Below, one piece after another: positions 16,223-24,259 of a DNA stretch of 64,000 bases. Position 1 is the first letter of the stretch; each line of letters starts with the position of its first letter. Origin of the DNA: Bacillota bacterium (GTDB lineage: Bacteria; Bacillota; Clostridia; Oscillospirales; Acutalibacteraceae); NCBI GenBank assembly GCA_023390175.1, contig JAEWDK010000024.1, positions 248,001 to 312,000 on the forward strand, read 5' to 3'. The position numbers and the translations under genes are program-made. The notes below the pieces were generated by a model. The model was not told the origin of the DNA. It searched no databases and saw nothing but the letters and a program-made list of their open reading frames with translations.

Positions 16223-17063
16223 TTTTTGCACCCTCCATTAAGCGGCAGTTGTATTCGCGCGCCGATTCTTTCTCCATATCAAAATAGGTTCTTGATCTTT
16301 TAATTGCCTCGTCAAAGTCAACCTCATGACCGTCGAAGTCAGGGCCGTCAACACAGGCGAATTTCGTTTTTCCGCCAACTGTCAGCCTGCATCCGCCGCA
16401 CATTCCGGTGCCGTCAATCATAATCGGATTCATGCTGATAATAGTTTTAATATTGTATTCTTTTGTCAAATTACAAACAGCGCGCATCATGACAAGCGGG
16501 CCGATTGCGATAACCAAATCGTAATTTGCTCCGTTTTCAATATTGTGACGGAGCGCGTCGGTCACAAAGCCCTTGTTTCCGTTTGAACCATCATCGGTGG
16601 TCAAAATCAATTGATCGCTGGCCGCTTTCATTTCGTCTTCAAGGATAATAATATCCTTGTTGCGGAAACCTGCAATCATATCGACTTTGGCGCCCATGTT
16701 GTGCAGAGCCTTCGCCTGAGGATAGGCAATTGCGCAGCCGGCACCGCCGCCAATAACGGCAACCCTTTTGTAACCCTCTAATTCGGAGGCTTGTCCCAAA
16801 GGCCCTATAAAGTCCAAAATAGCGTCGCCAACGTTCAGCTCATCCAGTAGCAGCGTGGTTTTGCCAACCTTTTGATAAATAATGGTGACGGTACCCTTTT
16901 CACGGTCATAATCAGCAACCGTCAATGGGATCCTTTCCCCAAATTCATTTACACGCAATATGATGAATTGGCCGGCTTTTGCCTTTTTTGCAATAAACGG
17001 CGCGTCGACCACCATTAAAGTCATCGAATCATTCAATTTGCGCTTTTCTACGATAGTAAACAT
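16215..17063 (-). CDS. nfnA: Sulfide dehydrogenase/NfnA-like FAD/[2Fe-2S] subunit
   Basis: This 282-residue protein belongs to the ferredoxin-reductase superfamily, of the dihydroorotate dehydrogenase electron-transfer-subunit type. It has an N-terminal FAD domain, the nucleotide-binding GGGAGCAIAYPQAKAL near 100, and a C-terminal [2Fe-2S] motif (GMCGGCR then FACVDGPDF) near 220-240. In NfnAB this subunit binds NADH and FAD. The start at 17063 has AAGGAAGTG upstream, and the protein opens MFTIVEKRKL as in relatives. It is preceded by a consensus sigma-A promoter, so nfnAB forms a two-gene operon with its own terminator. Confidence 0.88.
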   Translation of the reverse strand: MFTIVEKRKLNDSMTLMVVDAPFIAKKAKAGQFIILRVNEFGERIPLTVADYDREKGTVTIIYQKVGKTTLLLDELNVGDAILDFIGPLGQASELEGYKRVAVIGGGAGCAIAYPQAKALHNMGAKVDMIAGFRNKDIIILEDEMKAASDQLILTTDDGSNGNKGFVTDALRHNIENGANYDLVIAIGPLVMMRAVCNLTKEYNIKTIISMNPIMIDGTGMCGGCRLTVGGKTKFACVDGPDFDGHEVDFDEAIKRSRTYFDMEKESAREYNCRLMEGAKNA

Positions 17064-17110
17064 AATGAAACACTTCCTTTTATCTTGCAACTTAAAATAT
17101 TGCTATGACT

Positions 17111-17139
17111 ATTATAAATGCTAATTTAAATTTTATCAA
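17111..17139 (-). promoter_or_regulatory. Sigma-A promoter for nfnAB
   Basis: The minus strand reads TTGATA (17134-17139), 17-base spacer, TATAAT (17111-17116). It lies directly downstream of the spoIVA terminator and about 48 bases before the nfnA start. Confidence 0.85.
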
Positions 17140-17142
17140 TCT

Positions 17143-17188
17143 AAAAAAGATGATTCAGCCCTTTTTTCTCGGCTGAACCATCTTTTTC
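17143..17188 (-). terminator. Rho-independent terminator after spoIVA
   Basis: A stem of 14 pairs (AAGATGGTTCAGCC with GGCTGAATCATCTT, one G-U) with a 10-base loop is followed by a T run on the minus strand. It ends the spoIVA transcript. Confidence 0.9.
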
Positions 17189-17197
17189 AATTTTGTT

Positions 17198-18676
17198 TTA
17201 TAAAATAATGCAAATCAGTCCGTTACAGCCATCGTTTATAATACGTTCGATTGTTTCACGCACTTTATCACGCGCATCGGTTGGCATACGGTACAGTTTA
17301 TTGTGCAGGCCTTCGTTCACAAGCTCATGCAGGTTCTTGCCAAAAATATTCGATTCCCATATTTTTGCGGGATTTTCTTCGAATTCCTTCAGTAAGTACA
17401 TCACAAGCTCCTGCGATTGCTGCTCGGAACCGACAATCGGCGTCAGCTCGGTGGTAATCCGGGTTTTCAGCATATGGATGGAGGGAGCAGCCGCTTTTAG
17501 GCGAATTCCGTATTTACCGCCCTGCTTAATGATTTCGGGCTCTTCAAGGGTGAGCTCTTCAATTCCGGGCATTACGATACCGTAACCGGTTTCCTGAACA
17601 TCCTCGTAGGCCTTTTTCAGCTTGTCATACGCTTTTTTTGTTTCGGCAAGGTTCAGCATGCAGTCAAGCAGGCTGCCCTCATCTTCAATATTGATTCCTG
17701 TTTTCTCGCCCATTACCTTATAGAATAGGTTTTGGTCAAGCGTAACTGAAATTCTCGTATGCCCTGTTCCAAGATTAACCGATTCTGTTTTCGCATTGTT
17801 CACGTATTCACATTTTTGAATTTCATCAATAATGTTCCCAACCTCACGGATTCTTGAAATTTTCACAGCGGACTGCTGAATCGCCGTATAAACAGCGGAA
17901 CGAAGCCAATGTGATTTTTCAAGTCCGGAAAGCCAGCGCGGCATATCCACTTTAATCTCTTTTACAGGGAATTCAAAAAGGACTTTTGAAAGGATGTTCC
18001 GGATTTCATTTTCTTCCATTTCAAGGCAATTTACCGGAAGCACCGGCACGCCGTACCTTCTTTGAAGCCCGGCCGCCATGGAAACAACTGATTCGGAATT
18101 CGGACTGATACTGTTTAAAAGCACGATAAACGGTTTTTTGATTTCTTTTAATTCATTGATAACCCGTTCTTCTGCCTCTTCATATTCCGCACGCGGAATA
18201 TCGCTGATCGTACCGTCCGTCGTAACAACCAGGCCGATTGTTGAATGCTCAGTAATTACCTTCTTTGTTCCGATTTCAGCCGCCATGTTAAACGGAATCG
18301 GCTCATCATACCATGGCGTCATCACCATGCGCGGCATATCGTTCTCAATGTATCCAAGCGCGCTCGGCACGATATACCCCACGCAGTCGATCATGCGCAC
18401 TGAAAAAGTCGCGCTGTCATCAACGTTCACCTTCACAGCCTGTTCCGGTACGAACTTTGGCTCGGTTGTCATAATGGTGCGTCCGGCAGCCGACTGCGGC
18501 ATTTCATCAATTGCACGGTCCCGCCGGTAACTCGAATCCATATTCGGGACAACGATCAAATCCATGAACTTTTTGATAAAAGTCGATTTTCCCGTTCTGA
18601 CAGGCCCGACCACCCCTATGTAAATATCTCCGTTTGTGCGCTGTGAAATATCGCTGTAAATATTGCGTTCTTCCAT
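17198..18676 (-). CDS. spoIVA: Stage IV sporulation protein A (coat morphogenetic ATPase)
   Basis: SpoIVA polymerises with ATP hydrolysis on the outer forespore membrane to form the base of the spore coat. The 492-residue length is typical. The Walker A motif GPVRTGKST is at 24-32, followed by the DCVGYIVP switch region. The central and C-terminal domains end in GLICIIL, the conserved tail needed for localisation by SpoVM. A very strong GGGGGAGGT site precedes the ATG. It is the last gene of a cluster with sipL and spoVM and has its own terminator. Expression in the mother cell under sigma-E is expected from the family, but I could not identify a convincing sigma-E promoter. Confidence 0.98.
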   Translation of the reverse strand: MEERNIYSDISQRTNGDIYIGVVGPVRTGKSTFIKKFMDLIVVPNMDSSYRRDRAIDEMPQSAAGRTIMTTEPKFVPEQAVKVNVDDSATFSVRMIDCVGYIVPSALGYIENDMPRMVMTPWYDEPIPFNMAAEIGTKKVITEHSTIGLVVTTDGTISDIPRAEYEEAEERVINELKEIKKPFIVLLNSISPNSESVVSMAAGLQRRYGVPVLPVNCLEMEENEIRNILSKVLFEFPVKEIKVDMPRWLSGLEKSHWLRSAVYTAIQQSAVKISRIREVGNIIDEIQKCEYVNNAKTESVNLGTGHTRISVTLDQNLFYKVMGEKTGINIEDEGSLLDCMLNLAETKKAYDKLKKAYEDVQETGYGIVMPGIEELTLEEPEIIKQGGKYGIRLKAAAPSIHMLKTRITTELTPIVGSEQQSQELVMYLLKEFEENPAKIWESNIFGKNLHELVNEGLHNKLYRMPTDARDKVRETIERIINDGCNGLICIIL

Positions 18677-18730
18677 TTTACCTCCCCCTCAGGCAGAGAA
18701 ATATTATTTAGCTTGCGTGTACTCTAAACA

Positions 18731-20266
18731 CTACATTGGAATCAGCAGCATCCCCCTGTTCTCAACGAATTCGCCGGTAAGGTCGTTTTCCAGCTTAATC
18801 GCGTCAACTGAGGTGCAGTATTCCCTGGCAATATTCCAGAGGCTTTCGCCGGCATCCGCATAATAAATGCTCAGCGCTGCCGATTTATCCTGCGCCCGTG
18901 GTTTGGTTTCATCGGCTGTTACGTCTGTAATCATTTTAAACGTTTCCTGACTGTAAATATTCGAACTCAGTTTTAATTCGGCTTTCACGTCAATTCCATT
19001 TCCTGTAATCCGATAACTGATTCCGGCGACACAAACATCCGCACTGCACCGGATATTTTCGGCGGTACCGGAATAAGGACGGGAGTACTCAAAGTCAGCC
19101 ATACGCTCAAAGTAGAACGGTCTGTTTTCCGCATTCAACGCAAGTACGCACAGATTGATTTTTCCCTTATAAACAATTTGCCCGTTTTCGGAATTTGCAG
19201 CAACCGTGCTCATTTCATTCCAGATATCCATAATTTTTGTAACGGTCGCGTCTTCCGCGCTCAGTGTGGTTTTTAAAATGTAGGTATCGCTGATTGGCTG
19301 AATTAAATTATCGATGCTTTTCTGCTTCGTGGCAATGTTGAGTTCAAACTGTTTTGAATATGCGTCGGTAACCATTGTAATTTCAGAATTCCGATAAGCA
19401 ACCGCGCTCGCATACACTTTAATCTGGACATCAAAAAAGATTTTATCACCAGAATAATCGTTTTTAATCTGCGCTTCCATACCGACCACGCTTAATTTGA
19501 TATCGCACATGCAGTCTTCGGTGACTCCGTCGCAGTCAAGCATTTGGTTAAATGGAATTGCGTATTCCATTGCTTCAAGAGAGGAGTCCTTCTCACTGGA
19601 CGAGTAAAGGAACTTGACGTAAACCTCGCCCTTGACCATCACTTTATTTGAAACAATTTTAAAATCCTGCAAAGAGGTAAATGCGTCCGTGCGGATCAGG
19701 TTATCCGCCTGCGGCTTTCCCTGCCCTAATTCCAGAACTTCATCAATACTGAACTGCTGCTGGCTGAATCCCGCAACCCTGTTTAGGGTCAGCGTGTTCT
19801 TTTGCTGCTCCACCCCTTCGCCGTCAATGTTACTTACAATTTCGGTTTCCCCCTGGCAGATTACTCTGGCGCACACGGAAAAAGCGCCATGAATATCCAG
19901 GCGGCGCGGGCTGGTCGCTCTGCAGTTAATATATTCAACTCGGGTAAAGGCCACAATCTGCGCGTTGTCGGCAGTCTGTTTCAAGGTGATTGCCGTGGAA
20001 AACGATTCGCTGCTCTCACTGCACCGAACAGTCATTCCACCGGAGTCAAGGTAAAAAACTTTTACCAGGTAGTTACCTTCCAGTTCCAGCCTGTCGCCGG
20101 TGATTCCTCTTGAAATAATTCGCGGATAAACCTGACATTTTAAAATGCGCTGTATATCCGGGCAATAGTCAGGCAGACTGATGTCAAGATCAACAGGCTG
20201 CTCCTGGCAGCCATCGTAAATAGTTTCGCTGGCAGCCAATGCCTCACGGTTAAGCATATAATCCAT
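18731..20266 (-). CDS. sipL: SipL-like SpoIVA-interacting protein (DUF3794 plus LysM)
   Basis: This 511-residue protein has repeated DUF3794/SPOCS domains (LDISLPDYCPDIQRILKC at 28-45, further copies to about 440) and a C-terminal LysM domain (YYADAGESLWNIAREYC, from about 466). The length and domain order match SipL of Clostridioides difficile (about 520 residues). There SipL binds SpoIVA through its LysM domain and is required for coat attachment. The gene lies 54 bases upstream of spoIVA on the same strand, which supports the assignment. There is no signal peptide, as expected for a mother-cell cytosolic coat factor. A strong AAAGGAGAGAG site precedes the ATG. Confidence 0.88.
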   Translation of the reverse strand: MDYMLNREALAASETIYDGCQEQPVDLDISLPDYCPDIQRILKCQVYPRIISRGITGDRLELEGNYLVKVFYLDSGGMTVRCSESSESFSTAITLKQTADNAQIVAFTRVEYINCRATSPRRLDIHGAFSVCARVICQGETEIVSNIDGEGVEQQKNTLTLNRVAGFSQQQFSIDEVLELGQGKPQADNLIRTDAFTSLQDFKIVSNKVMVKGEVYVKFLYSSSEKDSSLEAMEYAIPFNQMLDCDGVTEDCMCDIKLSVVGMEAQIKNDYSGDKIFFDVQIKVYASAVAYRNSEITMVTDAYSKQFELNIATKQKSIDNLIQPISDTYILKTTLSAEDATVTKIMDIWNEMSTVAANSENGQIVYKGKINLCVLALNAENRPFYFERMADFEYSRPYSGTAENIRCSADVCVAGISYRITGNGIDVKAELKLSSNIYSQETFKMITDVTADETKPRAQDKSAALSIYYADAGESLWNIAREYCTSVDAIKLENDLTGEFVENRGMLLIPM

Positions 20267-20337
20267 AAAGGCTCTCTCCTTTTCCTGTTTCTACCTAATT
20301 GTTATTCTAATCTTGTACCTTTTATGCTTACGCGTGT

Positions 20338-20370
20338 AAAAAAAGTACCGGCTGCATCAGCAGCCGGTAC
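20338..20370 (-). terminator. Rho-independent terminator after spoVM
   Basis: An 11-bp perfect stem (GTACCGGCTGC/GCAGCCGGTAC) with a 4-base loop is followed by seven T on the minus strand. It lies 8 bases after the spoVM stop and separates spoVM from sipL. Confidence 0.95.
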
Positions 20371-20377
20371 GGATTGT

Positions 20378-20458
20378 TTATCGTTCTTTCTTTATATTAA
20401 AAACCGTGCGCAGTAAAAATCCTAAAAATTTAGGGCTCTTAAATACAACTACCTTCAT
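20378..20458 (-). CDS. spoVM: Stage V sporulation protein M (26-residue membrane peptide)
   Basis: This 26-codon gene encodes an amphipathic helix that recognises the curved forespore membrane and recruits SpoIVA. The translation MKVVVFKSPKFLGFLLRTVF (then NIKKER) aligns without gaps to Bacillus SpoVM. It shares nine positions, including K7, the critical P9, K10-F11-L12-G13 and R17. AATTAGGAGGTAG lies before the ATG and a strong terminator follows. The location after thiN is the same as in B. subtilis (rsgA-rpe-thiN-spoVM). Here sipL and spoIVA follow directly. The gene is below the usual length cut-off and is easily missed. Confidence 0.93.
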   Translation of the reverse strand: MKVVVFKSPKFLGFLLRTVFNIKKER

Positions 20459-20479
20459 GACGCTACCTCCTAATTATGT

Positions 20480-20629
20480 TCAGCACCTTAACAGTGCGAT
20501 ACCCAGCGCAACAATGATACATGCTATAATAAACAGCATCAGTCCCGTCGGGCAAAAACAAGAGATAATCAGCCCAAGCCCGAATGCCACCGCAAACTGG
20601 CCCCCATGATTTTCTTTATTGCACCGCAT
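20480..20629 (-). CDS. Small two-helix membrane protein upstream of spoVM
   Basis: I do not recognise this 49-residue protein. It begins MRCNKENHGGQFAVAFGLGL and has two hydrophobic segments (about 12-26 and 29-47) separated by a CFCPTG turn, ending in LLRC. Four cysteines sit near the turn and the ends. The ATG has an AAGGTGGTGG ribosome binding site. It lies between thiN (83 bases) and spoVM (21 bases) on the same strand, and no terminator separates it from spoVM. Coexpression with spoVM and a membrane location are inferred; a coat or forespore-membrane role is only a guess from position. Confidence 0.65.
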   Translation of the reverse strand: MRCNKENHGGQFAVAFGLGLIISCFCPTGLMLFIIACIIVALGIALLRC

Positions 20630-20711
20630 TCGGACCACCACCTTATCAGAATAAAGCCGCCATCTCTTTTGTCTTATCCCATTATATTCAGGTGAGGTTT
20701 ATTTGGTGCGA

Positions 20712-21335
20712 TTATGTCAATACAATAATCAGGGCGTTCCCGTCGTGAACGATGATATGGGCGTCATCAGACTCAATCACATTACTGACACCGAGCGGGT
20801 AATCCGCGCACAGGCGCACTTCCGTAAGCGGATACTTCAAGCCGTCGTAAGTAACCGTACAGGAAAAGGTGCCGAACGGAAATACGGAAACAGTGCGGCC
20901 TTTCAGTTTGCTTAATGAAAGCCTGCCGCCGTTCAGCAGAAAGATACGGCAGCCCTCACCGGCTATCATTGCCTTGCAGCCCTGTGCGGCAAGGTACTGC
21001 AGCACGCAAAGATTTGCAAACGAGTGGTCAAAACGGCCGCCAAGCGCGCCAAGCAGTACAAAATCCCGAAAATCCCGTTTCAGGCCGACCCGTATCGCCG
21101 CCATCATATCGGTATCATCTTTTTCAATTTGGAGCTGAATTGTTTCGATATCTTTTGGAATTTCAGTCTGGACTGAGTCGAAATCCCCAATGATTAAATT
21201 AGGGGTTATATTATGGCGGAGCGCAACATCCAGCCCGCCGTCAGCACAAATAATAAACGAATTTGCCCGATCAATCTCACTGAAAGCGTCGTCATTTTCA
21301 CAGGGTGCGGAGCCGATGATCACACATTTGTTCAT
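20712..21335 (-). CDS. thiN: Thiamine diphosphokinase
   Basis: ThiN transfers pyrophosphate from ATP to thiamine to give thiamine diphosphate. The protein has about 207 residues with the family motifs ICADGGLD, NLIIGDFDSV, KDDTDMMAAI and GALGGRFDH. The ATG at 21335 overlaps the rsgA stop as ATGA; another ATG four codons upstream is possible. It follows rsgA as in B. subtilis, except that rpe, which lies between them there, is absent. No thiamine riboswitch is visible, in keeping with its position inside an operon. Confidence 0.94.
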   Translation of the reverse strand: MNKCVIIGSAPCENDDAFSEIDRANSFIICADGGLDVALRHNITPNLIIGDFDSVQTEIPKDIETIQLQIEKDDTDMMAAIRVGLKRDFRDFVLLGALGGRFDHSFANLCVLQYLAAQGCKAMIAGEGCRIFLLNGGRLSLSKLKGRTVSVFPFGTFSCTVTYDGLKYPLTEVRLCADYPLGVSNVIESDDAHIIVHDGNALIIVLT

Positions 21336-22213
21336 TTCATTTCCCATTCTTTTAAATCCTTAACCTCGTTATACATCGTAATATAGTTTTCATGGCGGGA
21401 CACATCGATTTGGCCGTCTTCCACCGCCTGAATAACCGCACAGCCCTTTTCACAGGTGTGCGAGCAGGAAACAAATTTGCACCGGTTTAGATAGGGCGCA
21501 AATTCACGGAAACAGTATTGAAGGTTGTCTTTATTTACAATATCGTAGCGTTCAATCTGAATGGAGGAAAAGCCGGGCGTGTCCGCAACATAAGCGTCAT
21601 CCTGCAGCTGAATCAGTTCCACCTGCCGGGTAGTATGCCGCCCGCGGCCGAGTTTTTGGCTGATTTCCCCGGTTTGCAGATGAAGCCTATCATCAATACA
21701 GTTTAAAAGTGAAGATTTGCCCACACCGGAATTACCGGTAAAGGCGGTAATTTTACCGCGCAAAAGGTTTCGAACCTCATTTACCCCTTCCCCTGTCACG
21801 GAAGAAATGGAGTAATACGGAATGCCGGTTTTTGCATAAATCTCCCGCAGCCATTCGGAATCCTGCAAATCGGATTTAGAAACCACAAGAATTGGTTCAA
21901 TACCCTTGTCTTCAGCCGCGGCGATGGTTTTATCAATAATCAGTGTGCTTGGCGCCGGGTCGCAGGTTGATACGACAATTATCAACTGGTCGATATTAGC
22001 GACTGGCGGCCTGATAAGAAAATTCCTGCGGGGCAGGATCTCTTCAATTGAACCGGTGCCATCCCCCTCAACACTGATGTTTACATGGTCGCCGACAAAA
22101 GGAACAATCTTCTTCTTTCGAAAAATTCCCCTGGCTTTGCATTCATATATTGTACCGGCGGCTTCCACATAATAGAAGCCGCCGATTCCTTTTGTGATAA
22201 TTCCGTTCTTCAT
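21332..22213 (-). CDS. rsgA: Ribosome small-subunit-dependent GTPase A
   Basis: RsgA is a circularly permuted GTPase that helps mature and release the 30S subunit. An N-terminal OB fold is followed by G4 (SKSD near 120), G1 (GNSGVGKSSLLN near 170), G3 (DTPGFSS near 215) and a C-terminal zinc finger (C..C..H..C in CKFVSCSHTCEKGC). The start at 22213 makes the N-terminus MKNGIITKGIGGFYYV, which matches relatives in length. ATG codons at 22219 and 22225 also fit, the latter overlapping the prkC stop. No clear ribosome binding site is seen, so coupling to prkC is likely. Confidence 0.95.
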   Translation of the reverse strand: MKNGIITKGIGGFYYVEAAGTIYECKARGIFRKKKIVPFVGDHVNISVEGDGTGSIEEILPRRNFLIRPPVANIDQLIIVVSTCDPAPSTLIIDKTIAAAEDKGIEPILVVSKSDLQDSEWLREIYAKTGIPYYSISSVTGEGVNEVRNLLRGKITAFTGNSGVGKSSLLNCIDDRLHLQTGEISQKLGRGRHTTRQVELIQLQDDAYVADTPGFSSIQIERYDIVNKDNLQYCFREFAPYLNRCKFVSCSHTCEKGCAVIQAVEDGQIDVSRHENYITMYNEVKDLKEWEMK

Positions 22214-22224
22214 ATCCATATGCA

Positions 22225-24237
22225 TCAATCGGACGGTGTGATTGCGCCGCTTTGTACACTGCTGCTCGCACTGTTCCCAACGTATGGGTAACTTTCAGTC
22301 TGAGTGGGAACACCGGTGTCAAAATTAAGCATATACACTTTGTATTTACTTCCGTCCAGCTGAATAATAAGCTGTTTTTCACCGCCGGTACCTGTAAACG
22401 TAAGCTGGCAAACATCATTATAGGATGGATTTACTGTTTTTTCCTGTTGAAGCTCATTTCCCAAATATGCCTTGAGCGCGATGTCGTGAGTTACTTCTTT
22501 GGGAAGCAAAACCGGAACGGTAATTGACTTTTTCGATTGATTACCCGAGCTTACCACAAGATTAACCGCACTGCCTTTGGCTGCCTTCACGCCGGGCAAA
22601 GGATTGGTTTCAAGGACGGTGTCTTTTGCTTTACCGCTGTCATCCTTGGTTGTAACGTCACCGACTGTTAAGCCTGCGGCAACAATTTGGGCTTTTGCGT
22701 CTTCCAGCGTTTTATCAATCACTGGAGGAACCGCAATCTGCTCATTGGCAGTTCCGGTACTTACATACACTTTAACTATAGTGGCTCCCTCAACAACCTG
22801 GGTTCCGGCTGCGGGATCCGTATTCTTTACGTAGCCTTCCTGGGTTTTATCGTCCTCTACAGGATGAATTTCAGGTGTCAGGTTAAGCTGCTTTAACGCC
22901 GCGACCGCTTCATCCTGTGTTTTATTGGATAAATCCGGTACAGGAACGGTCTTGCCGCCCGCATTAACCACAAGGGTTACTTCAGAATTCGCTTTTACCG
23001 TAGTACCGGCCTTAGGATTCTGGTTTAAAATAATGCCCGCTTTTTGTGTGGCGTCATTTTGCGTTTCCGTTACAAATTTAAAATTTTGATAGTCTTTATT
23101 GTTCTTGACTTCATCAAGGGTCTTACCGACAAAGCTTGGAAGAGGAACATCGCTTACCCCGCTGTTAAAGCTGTGGAACAAAGCTGCAATTCCAAAACCG
23201 ACAGCAACAATCAGGAATGCAGCTGCAATTCCCGCGACGATCAAAACCGCGACAGATCTTTTCTTTTTTGGAACAGATTTGTCCAGTTCTTCTTCATATT
23301 CATAATTATCATTGTAAGCGGGCTGTTCCGCATTTTTTACCGTATTGATTGCATCAATGTATTTTGTCGGTTTTTCATCAACAAAATATTTATACTGAAA
23401 GCTAATGCTTGGATTTCTGCGGAATGCTTCAATGTCACGCAGCATTTCCGCCGCGGACTGATACCTTTGCAATGGATTCTTCTGCATTGCCTTTAATGTG
23501 ATTTCCTCCAGACCGTCCGGAATGGCAGGGTTAATTTCCTTAGGAGGTTTTGGGTCTGCCTGAAGCTGCATAATCGCAACGGAAACAGCATTGTCCGCTT
23601 CAAAGGGCAGGCGCCCCGTAATCATTTCATAAAGCATGACGCCCACGGAGTAGATGTCCGCTTTTTCATCGGTCAGGTCGCCCCTGGCCTGTTCAGGCGC
23701 AATGTAGTGAACGGAGCCGATTGCTTTATCCGTCATAGTACGGGTTTCACTGCGGGAGAAACGGGCTATTCCAAAATCGGTTACTTTAATTGTACCGTCT
23801 TGAAGAAGCATAATATTCTGCGGCTTAATATCACGGTGTACAATTCCCTTTTCGTGGGCATGCTGCAATGCGCGCAGAATCTGAACCGTAAAATGGATTG
23901 CTTCCTTCCATTTTATCTCTTTTTGCTGGTCAAGGTAATCTTTTAAGGTGATCCCGTCGATAAACTCTTCAACGATATATTGGATTCTGTCGCCGAAACT
24001 GACGTCATAAACTTTCACGATATTCGGATGTGACAGAACCGCGATGGCTTTGGATTCATTTTTGAAGCGGCGGATAAATTCATCGTTTCCTAAAAATTCG
24101 TCTTTTAATATTTTGATCGCAACAATACGGTCATCAATAATGTCATAGGCGCGGTAAACCACCGCCATACCGCCGACTCCGATCAATTCATGTATCTCAT
24201 ATCGTCCATCAAGCCTTTTGCCTGTATATTTATCCAT
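22225..24237 (-). CDS. prkC: PASTA-domain Ser/Thr protein kinase
   Basis: This one-pass membrane kinase senses muropeptides or cell-wall precursors and signals to growth or germination. The 670-residue protein has an N-terminal Hanks kinase domain (glycine loop GVGGMAVVY, catalytic HRDIKPQN, DFGIARFS, APEQARG). A basic juxtamembrane segment and one membrane helix near 330-358 follow. Three PASTA repeats span about 365-570 extracellularly. A further C-terminal domain of about 100 residues beyond the last PASTA ends in a Ser-rich tail. It is paired with the PP2C phosphatase prpC just upstream, the standard arrangement. AGGAG lies 9 bases before the ATG. Confidence 0.97.
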   Translation of the reverse strand: MDKYTGKRLDGRYEIHELIGVGGMAVVYRAYDIIDDRIVAIKILKDEFLGNDEFIRRFKNESKAIAVLSHPNIVKVYDVSFGDRIQYIVEEFIDGITLKDYLDQQKEIKWKEAIHFTVQILRALQHAHEKGIVHRDIKPQNIMLLQDGTIKVTDFGIARFSRSETRTMTDKAIGSVHYIAPEQARGDLTDEKADIYSVGVMLYEMITGRLPFEADNAVSVAIMQLQADPKPPKEINPAIPDGLEEITLKAMQKNPLQRYQSAAEMLRDIEAFRRNPSISFQYKYFVDEKPTKYIDAINTVKNAEQPAYNDNYEYEEELDKSVPKKKRSVAVLIVAGIAAAFLIVAVGFGIAALFHSFNSGVSDVPLPSFVGKTLDEVKNNKDYQNFKFVTETQNDATQKAGIILNQNPKAGTTVKANSEVTLVVNAGGKTVPVPDLSNKTQDEAVAALKQLNLTPEIHPVEDDKTQEGYVKNTDPAAGTQVVEGATIVKVYVSTGTANEQIAVPPVIDKTLEDAKAQIVAAGLTVGDVTTKDDSGKAKDTVLETNPLPGVKAAKGSAVNLVVSSGNQSKKSITVPVLLPKEVTHDIALKAYLGNELQQEKTVNPSYNDVCQLTFTGTGGEKQLIIQLDGSKYKVYMLNFDTGVPTQTESYPYVGNSASSSVQSGAITPSD

Positions 24238-24259
24238 ACAAATCAACTCCTGTCAACAG

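Noticed and set aside
20267..20345. Possible sigma-E promoter before sipL (GCATAAAA and GAATAACAAT)
   Set aside because: Expected from the family but the hexamers match the consensus poorly; not strong enough to report as a feature.
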